NCBI GenBank assembly: GCA_003508835.1
Contig: PUFA01000673.1
Coordinates: 1-64,000, forward strand
Length of the DNA stretch: 64,000 nucleotides
Direction: 5' to 3'
Source: Eonycteris spelaea
Taxonomy: Eukaryota > Chordata > Mammalia > Chiroptera > Pteropodidae
The position numbers and the translations under genes were made by a program. The stretch's first letter is position 1. Each line of letters begins with the position of its first letter. Below are positions 58,770 to 64,000 of the stretch, piece after piece. The notes below the pieces were generated by a model. It was not told where the DNA came from and searched no databases. It saw nothing but the letters and a program-made list of their open reading frames with translations.

Positions 58770-60962
58770 AATTGTATTGGCATGCAATATATACCAGTTT
58801 CAGTTGACAACCTAGTAATCAGAGATCCACTAACTCACAATGTGCTCACCCCACTAAATCTAGTACCCTTATTCCCCCTTTCATATTTATTGCATTATTA
58901 AACTTATTTCCTTATGCTACACTTTATATCTGTATGTCTACTTTCTAACTATCCATTTGTACTTCTTAATCACCTTGCACTTTTCCATCATCCCCCCAAC
59001 CCCTCTTATTCTAGTAGCCCTCAAAAATATTCTCTGTATCTATGAGATTATTTCTTCTTTCATTGTTGTTGTTATTTTGTTTTTAGATTCCACATGTAGT
59101 GAAATCATGTTGGAATTTGCCTTTCTCTATCTGACTAACTTCATTCAACACCAGTACTCTCTAAGTCCATCAAGGCAATTTGTTTTTTCATCCTCTTCTT
59201 TTAGTATATGTGTGTCTTTTATTCTGAAGTGAGTCTCTTGTAGCAGCATATGTAAGGGGTTTACTTCCTTTTCTATTCAGCAACTCTATCTTTGGTTGGA
59301 GCACTTAATTATTTTCATTTAAAGTACTTATTGATAAGAATGTAGTTATTACCACGTTTTATTCCTGCTTTTGATACATGTTTTTCTTCTGAAAGAAGTC
59401 CTCCAACATTTTCTTGTGATAGCGGCTTAGTGTGATAAATTACCTTTGTTTATTTTTGTCTTGGAAGCTCTTTTCTGTCCTTTGACTCTAAACGAAAGCT
59501 TTGCTGGATAAAAGTATTCTTGGTTGATAGATCCTGGATTTTTATCATGTTGAATTTTTGTGCCAAGCCCTTCTGCCCTGCATAGTTTCTTTCGAGGAAT
59601 CAGCTGCTAGTTTTATGGGTGCTCCCTTGTAGGTAACTAACTGCTTTTCTCTTGCTGCTTTTAAGATTCTCTCTTTGTATTAATCTTTGACTGTTTAATT
59701 ATGTCTTGGTATTGATCTCTTTTGATTCATTTTTCTTGAGACTCTCTGAGCTCCTGAGGCTGTATGTCTGTTTTTTCCACCAGGTTATGGAAGTTTTCCA
59801 TCATTATTTTTTCAAATAGTTCTTCAACGTCTTGTTTTCCTTCAGGTACCCCAAGATACATATATTTTTTACATTTAATTTTGTTGCATAGGCTTCTTAA
59901 ACTATTATTATTGTCTTGACTTCATTTTTTCTTGCCATTCTACTTGAGTGTTCTTGGCTTTCCTATCCTTTTATCAGTGGTTTGATCCTCTTTTTTTATG
60001 CACTCTATTGATTTCCTCTAATATACTCTTCATCTTCAGATAATGTGTTCTTCATTTCTGACTGGTTCCCTTTTATTAAATTCCATTTTATGTGTTGTTT
60101 ACCCCTTTGTCTAAGTTCTCACTGATTTATCTTACACTTCCCCTAAGGTTCATTGAGCATCTTTATAACCAGCATTTGAATCCTGAGTCTGTTAGACTGC
60201 TTGCCTCCATTATTCTTCGATCTCTGATCTGTTCTCTCATATGGTTTCTGTTTCTTTGTCTTCCTATTTAAGCTGCCTTTCTGTGTCTGTTTTTATGTAC
60301 TAAGCAAAGCTCTTATGTCTCCTGGTTCTTATTAGTGTGTTTTATTTAGTAGGTGTCTGGGTCACAATCCTGAGATGGTTCAGCTGTAGGCCAATTTTAG
60401 CCTCAGCCTGTGCTCTTCTGGCACCTGCTAAGATTCAGCAAGCAAGCCACAGATGCTATGCTTATAGTCTTCCTTAAGAATATCACACGCAGAAAAAGAG
60501 CTCAGCTGCCACCGTTTGAGTCTTGGTGTGCTCAGCGAAGAGTTACTGAAATCGCCGTGGACACAACTGGATGTGGCTTTGTAGGTTGCTAGTTGGAGAA
60601 GGTGAAGTTAAGGAAAATCCTCTGATAGAGCCAACCTCTGTTATCTAGTTTGATGATGTCTCAGCTGTGGCGCTGCTGAGTCCACACACTGTGATGGGAG
60701 GCTCAACAGACGAACAATTGATACCACTGCACTTCTTCCTGGAGATACCCTCACCTCCAGCCCTCATTCCTACAACTCAGTGTCCCCCTGTAATTCCCTG
60801 GTGCCCCCTGTGAAGCCAAAACTCTGCTGGTGCTCAGAGTGAACAGATCCATCACTGTGAAAGGCCACTCAGTGACATGGCCCCTTTAACAGTGTCTGCA
60901 GATTGCCGGCTGCTGCAGTCTCTGTCCCACTCAGCACTCAGGACTTTGGAACCTCATTATTT
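58770..60962 (-). mobile_element. Half-L1-like element C (5' UTR, ORF1, 3' UTR), about 2.2 kb
   Basis: Plus-strand order: L1 3' UTR (58770-59180), direct junction at about 59185 to the extreme 5' part of ORF2, then ORF1 (to about 60280), then a GC-richer 5' UTR (60290-60962). The reverse-transcriptase body is absent. The layout and length fit half-L1 (HAL1) elements, which lack ORF2 and move using L1 enzymes. Its 3' UTR resembles element A. Its 5' UTR does not resemble the monomer-type 5' UTR to its right. Confidence 0.65.
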
Positions 60963-60964
60963 GC

Positions 60965-63900
60965 CCCATCCTATATTTTATTTATGCTAGTTGCTTAATA
61001 TTTCTTCTCCTAAGTTGTAATGCTCTGTTTTATCTAGATCTTAGTGACTTATTTACAGTTTTCTTTGCAGTTCTCAAAAGTTACACACTTTCTCTATGTT
61101 CTTTTTATGCTACTATCTCTTGTGTTGAGCTTCTCATTGTGCTCATCCATTTTCCCCCTGAAGTTAGTTGAGCATCCTTATCACCATTATTTTTAACTTT
61201 GTTTCTGATAGTTTGTTTGTCTCCATTTCATTTGGCTTATTTCTGGATTTTTTTTTCCCCCTTGTCATTTCATTTGTGGCATGTTTCTTTGTTTTCTCAT
61301 TTAATTCGCCTCTCATTGTTTGTTTCTATATGTTAGGAATATTTCTTTCATTTCTCAGCCTTGGCCAGATTGCTATATGGAAGGCATCCTGTTGACCCAG
61401 AGCACACTCTCCTAACCCCTTGTGTTGTGGCTCGGATGTAATATTTGTGTGTTGTGTTTGATTCTTCTGTTGTTGCTAAGCCTTTATTGGTGATAGTACA
61501 CCAGTGGATGGGATTAAACACTCAGCCTCACCAATTGTGGGAAACTGGCTTGCACCCACAAGATATGGGTTGCTATGTTGGGGCTACCCCACAGAGTGGA
61601 ATTTTGCCCTAGCAGGCTTGTGTACTTGTTGGAGACCACCCTTTGTATGGTTTTGCTTATAGGACTAGTCAGATGGTTGCTCTGTTGTGGTATGAGTGCC
61701 AGCCTCCAGGATTTTTGTTGTTTTGTGGCCCCTTGAGAAACAGCTCCCCAGTTGCCAAGGTCCGTTGCTGTCTTTGATTGCTCAGGGTTACCGGTGAGAG
61801 CTATAAAGCTTTCTGCAGAGTTTTGTTACCTGTGATGTATCTATAGGTGAAGACAGCACTGTAGGCAGCAGTCCAGTTATCCCTTGTCCTGACCTAGGGC
61901 AGTTTAGCAGAAAGACCATGCTCCTCAAGGCCTGATACTGCTGTCAGTTGCCAGAAAGTCTCTGCAACTGGAAGAGCCTCTAGTGACATGCATGTTGGAT
62001 GGTGCAGGGGACCCCAGGAATCACCTGGATCTATGCGAGTAAATTTCCCCCTGCCACTACAGTGTCAGTTTACATGCCAGTACTTTTTCTGTGGCTCTTG
62101 TACAAGTTCAGATCAAAGTGAGGCCAGCTGCTGCCCCACCTGGGGCCTACAAACATTTGAGCTCTGTTTACGATTACTGAAGCTTTGTAGATGTGAGTTT
62201 GGGCTGCCCACTGAATGCCTTCTCCAGTATGAACAGGCATTGCATGGGCCCACACGAACTTTTGTTTGCTTTTGTTTGCTGTTGAGTTATGACTCAAGGA
62301 AAGCACAAGATAAAGACTGGGTGCATGGGAAGCAAGCTTGCACTGATAATTTTGTGGGTTGGTGGGGCATCATTCAGTGAGCACGGGGCCATCAGGTCTA
62401 TACAGCACCATAATTTTGCCGCCGGCTCTGGACTGCGGGCTCCCACCAAAGTCACATACCACTGTGTGACCTACTGTGGTCTGTGTGAGGCCTACAAAAC
62501 CCCAGAGATCTCCAAAGCTTAGATCTCATATCTCATGCTGGCAAGCAGTGATCTTCTCATCACTGTATTCCCTAAAAGTGCTCACTTTGCTGGATGAGAT
62601 CTATGTAATTGAAGAATGTACCACCCAGGGCAGGGGGAGCTGCCTATTCAACATGTGGAGGCCACTTTACTGTATTGGATGGGGCAGGAGCTCAGGAAGT
62701 GGAAGTCAAAGGCTATTCATGCCAATAGCCTGTTTTCTGCAATCCATGTTTGCATGTTCCCGCAGAGTCACAGATCACAGATAGCATTGCTGCTTATCTG
62801 AGGTGGTCTCACAGCCCCCTGTGATCCCCCAAGAGATGTTGCAGCTCGTATAGGCAGCATGGTCTGTCCACAACTGTTTTCCTCGATGCACTAACTTACT
62901 CTAGCCAAGGTCTGTTGTCTGTGGCTGACTGCACAATACAAGAGCCAAGCAGGGCACAAGAGGCTGTGTGTCAAGGGCTGCAGACACTTTGTAGCTTGGG
63001 TGAAATGGGATCCAGGGAGACAAGATTATCGGCCAATACAGCCTCAGTTTTGCTGCAACTTTTGTGCCCCAAGCATTCTGTCTGTAGTCACAGATCACAG
63101 TGAGACCACTGCTGTCTGGGGTGGTCCCGCATACCCTGCAATCCCCTCATGCAATATTGCATCTCTTCCAGCATTAAGGTGTACCAGCAACTGATTTCCC
63201 GCAATGCCTGCACTGTGTTTAGCCAGTTTGTTGCCTCTTGTGAATAGGAGACCCAAGGGAATGGCATGGCAGGCAGTGGTGTCTTCAGTGAACGGCCTGG
63301 GACAATTTGTGGGTTGGGTGTGGAGGTCTCAACAAGACAAGGACTTCAGATAAATGCAGCCTCAGACTTGATTCAAGTTCTTTAACTGTTCATGTGTACC
63401 CACAAAAGTCATGGAATCACAGCAAGATCAGCTTACTGTATGGGACGGGCCAGAGATCCCCAAGATCCACCCAATCTTGTTGGCAGTAGTGATCTGCCTG
63501 AAACTGTCTCTTAAATGTTGCTCTCACAGCCCTGGCTGCCACCAGTGAATACTTGCCCTGAATTGGCGCAGGGCGTGGCAGCCATCCAGCAACAAAAGCC
63601 CTGGGCAATATGCGGGTTGCCTGGGGCAGCGCTTCCTAATGGCCCTGTGGGAAAGCGCTACACAGTCAAGCTAGCTTGGTCACTAGATTGCCAGGTAGAG
63701 CACAGAACTAAGGCACAATTGGTACAATGGTGGCTGCCTTTCCAGCCCTAGTTCTGGTGCCAGTGAATGTAGGGACTTTCTAGTTATGATCTGACACAAG
63801 CTTCTGACCCATAGCTGGTGTCCCAGGTGAGTGTCCATATGTCAAAAATCCTATGTGTGGGTGCTTCAAAGGGTATACTATGTTTTCAGTCTCCTTTTGT

Positions 63901-64000
63901 CTCAACCCCGATGGCCGGAATCCAACTCTAGTTTTACAGTCAGAGTTATTAGAATCTCCTCTTCCATGGGCTGAGGAACCCAAAATGTAGTAAGTGTCTA
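60965..64000 (-). mobile_element. L1 5' part (element E): ORF1 start and long 5' UTR, runs off the window
   Basis: 60965-61380 is the reverse complement of the ORF1 N-terminal region of copy 3: 'tgctcatccattttccccct' is the reverse of the copy 3 stretch at about 28905. From 61380 to the window edge the sequence matches the copy 3 5' UTR in reverse; for example 'ccattgtggc'-type wording at 26700 corresponds to 63735. By that alignment the true 5' end lies a few hundred bases beyond 64000. E may be the 5' part of element B, with C inserted between them. Confidence 0.8.
62106..63700 (-). repeat. Five tandem ~315-345-bp monomers in an L1 5' UTR
   Basis: One anchor (gtcacagatcacagtgagac and variants) recurs at 62106, 62451, 62767, 63087 and 63408. 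A second independent anchor (actgatttcccgcaatgc and variants) recurs at 62210, 62562, 62873, 63188 and 63502. Spacings are 345, 316, 320 and 321 for the first and 352, 311, 315 and 314 for the second. Two anchors in the same phase show whole-unit tandem duplication. The units are diverged. The related units in copy 3 are at 26840-27800. Confidence 0.85.

Noticed and set aside
61988..62380. A 130-codon open frame in GC-richer DNA, possibly an exon
   Set aside because: It lies in the L1 5' UTR that matches copy 3 in reverse and spans the monomer array. No splice or start context.
1..64000. A novel gene system (defence, biosynthetic or toxin-related cluster)
   Set aside because: No open frame with domain content outside transposable elements. 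The window is mammalian repeat-rich DNA, and the novelty lies in L1 promoter structure and nesting.

Overview
This window looks like intergenic or intronic DNA from a mammal. It is AT-rich and almost entirely built from dead transposable elements. I found no protein-coding gene, tRNA, functional rRNA, CRISPR array or prokaryotic feature. The longest open frame is 163 codons and is a fragment of a LINE-1 (L1) reverse-transcriptase ORF; the other open frames are L1 debris, microsatellites or chance. The best lineage clue is two SINEs whose heads derive from 5S rRNA (12682-12911 and 38670-38921). Among mammals such SINEs are known from fruit bats (Pteropodidae) and, separately, from springhare. 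With no rodent B1 or primate Alu elements seen and every L1 dead, a fruit bat is the most likely source. This is an inference.

Layout. 0-9 kb: fragments of ancient L1 on both strands, a MIR and a GGAA tract. 9-17 kb: ancient L2-like pieces, a hAT-Charlie transposase remnant with a terminal inverted repeat, the first 5S SINE, a hAT-type non-autonomous element plus a partial relative, and a Tigger element. 17.7-24.0 kb: a full-length L1 on the minus strand with a 12-bp target duplication. 24-33.7 kb: an old plus-strand L1 split by a younger 6.6-kb plus-strand L1 with an 11-bp target duplication. 34-40 kb: old L1 3' ends, an L2-like element split by a 954-bp hAT element, and the second 5S SINE. 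40.5-42.3 kb: two LTRs, one inside an old L1 3' end. 44.6-51.0 kb: a second full-length minus-strand L1 with a perfect 13-bp duplication, inside or beside older L1 sequence that a second Tigger copy also interrupts. 52.9-53.4 kb: a minus-strand LTR. 54.9-64 kb: a nest of minus-strand L1s, two of which lack most of ORF2 (half-L1-like), ending in a long L1 5' UTR that runs off the window.

The most notable structure is in that long 5' UTR. It contains about five tandem units of roughly 315-345 bp (62.1-63.7 kb), and related units occur in the 5' UTR of the plus-strand L1 at 26.8-27.8 kb. This resembles the promoter monomers of mouse L1. Nothing here acts as a gene pathway. The logic of the window is successive insertion, and the nesting gives relative ages.
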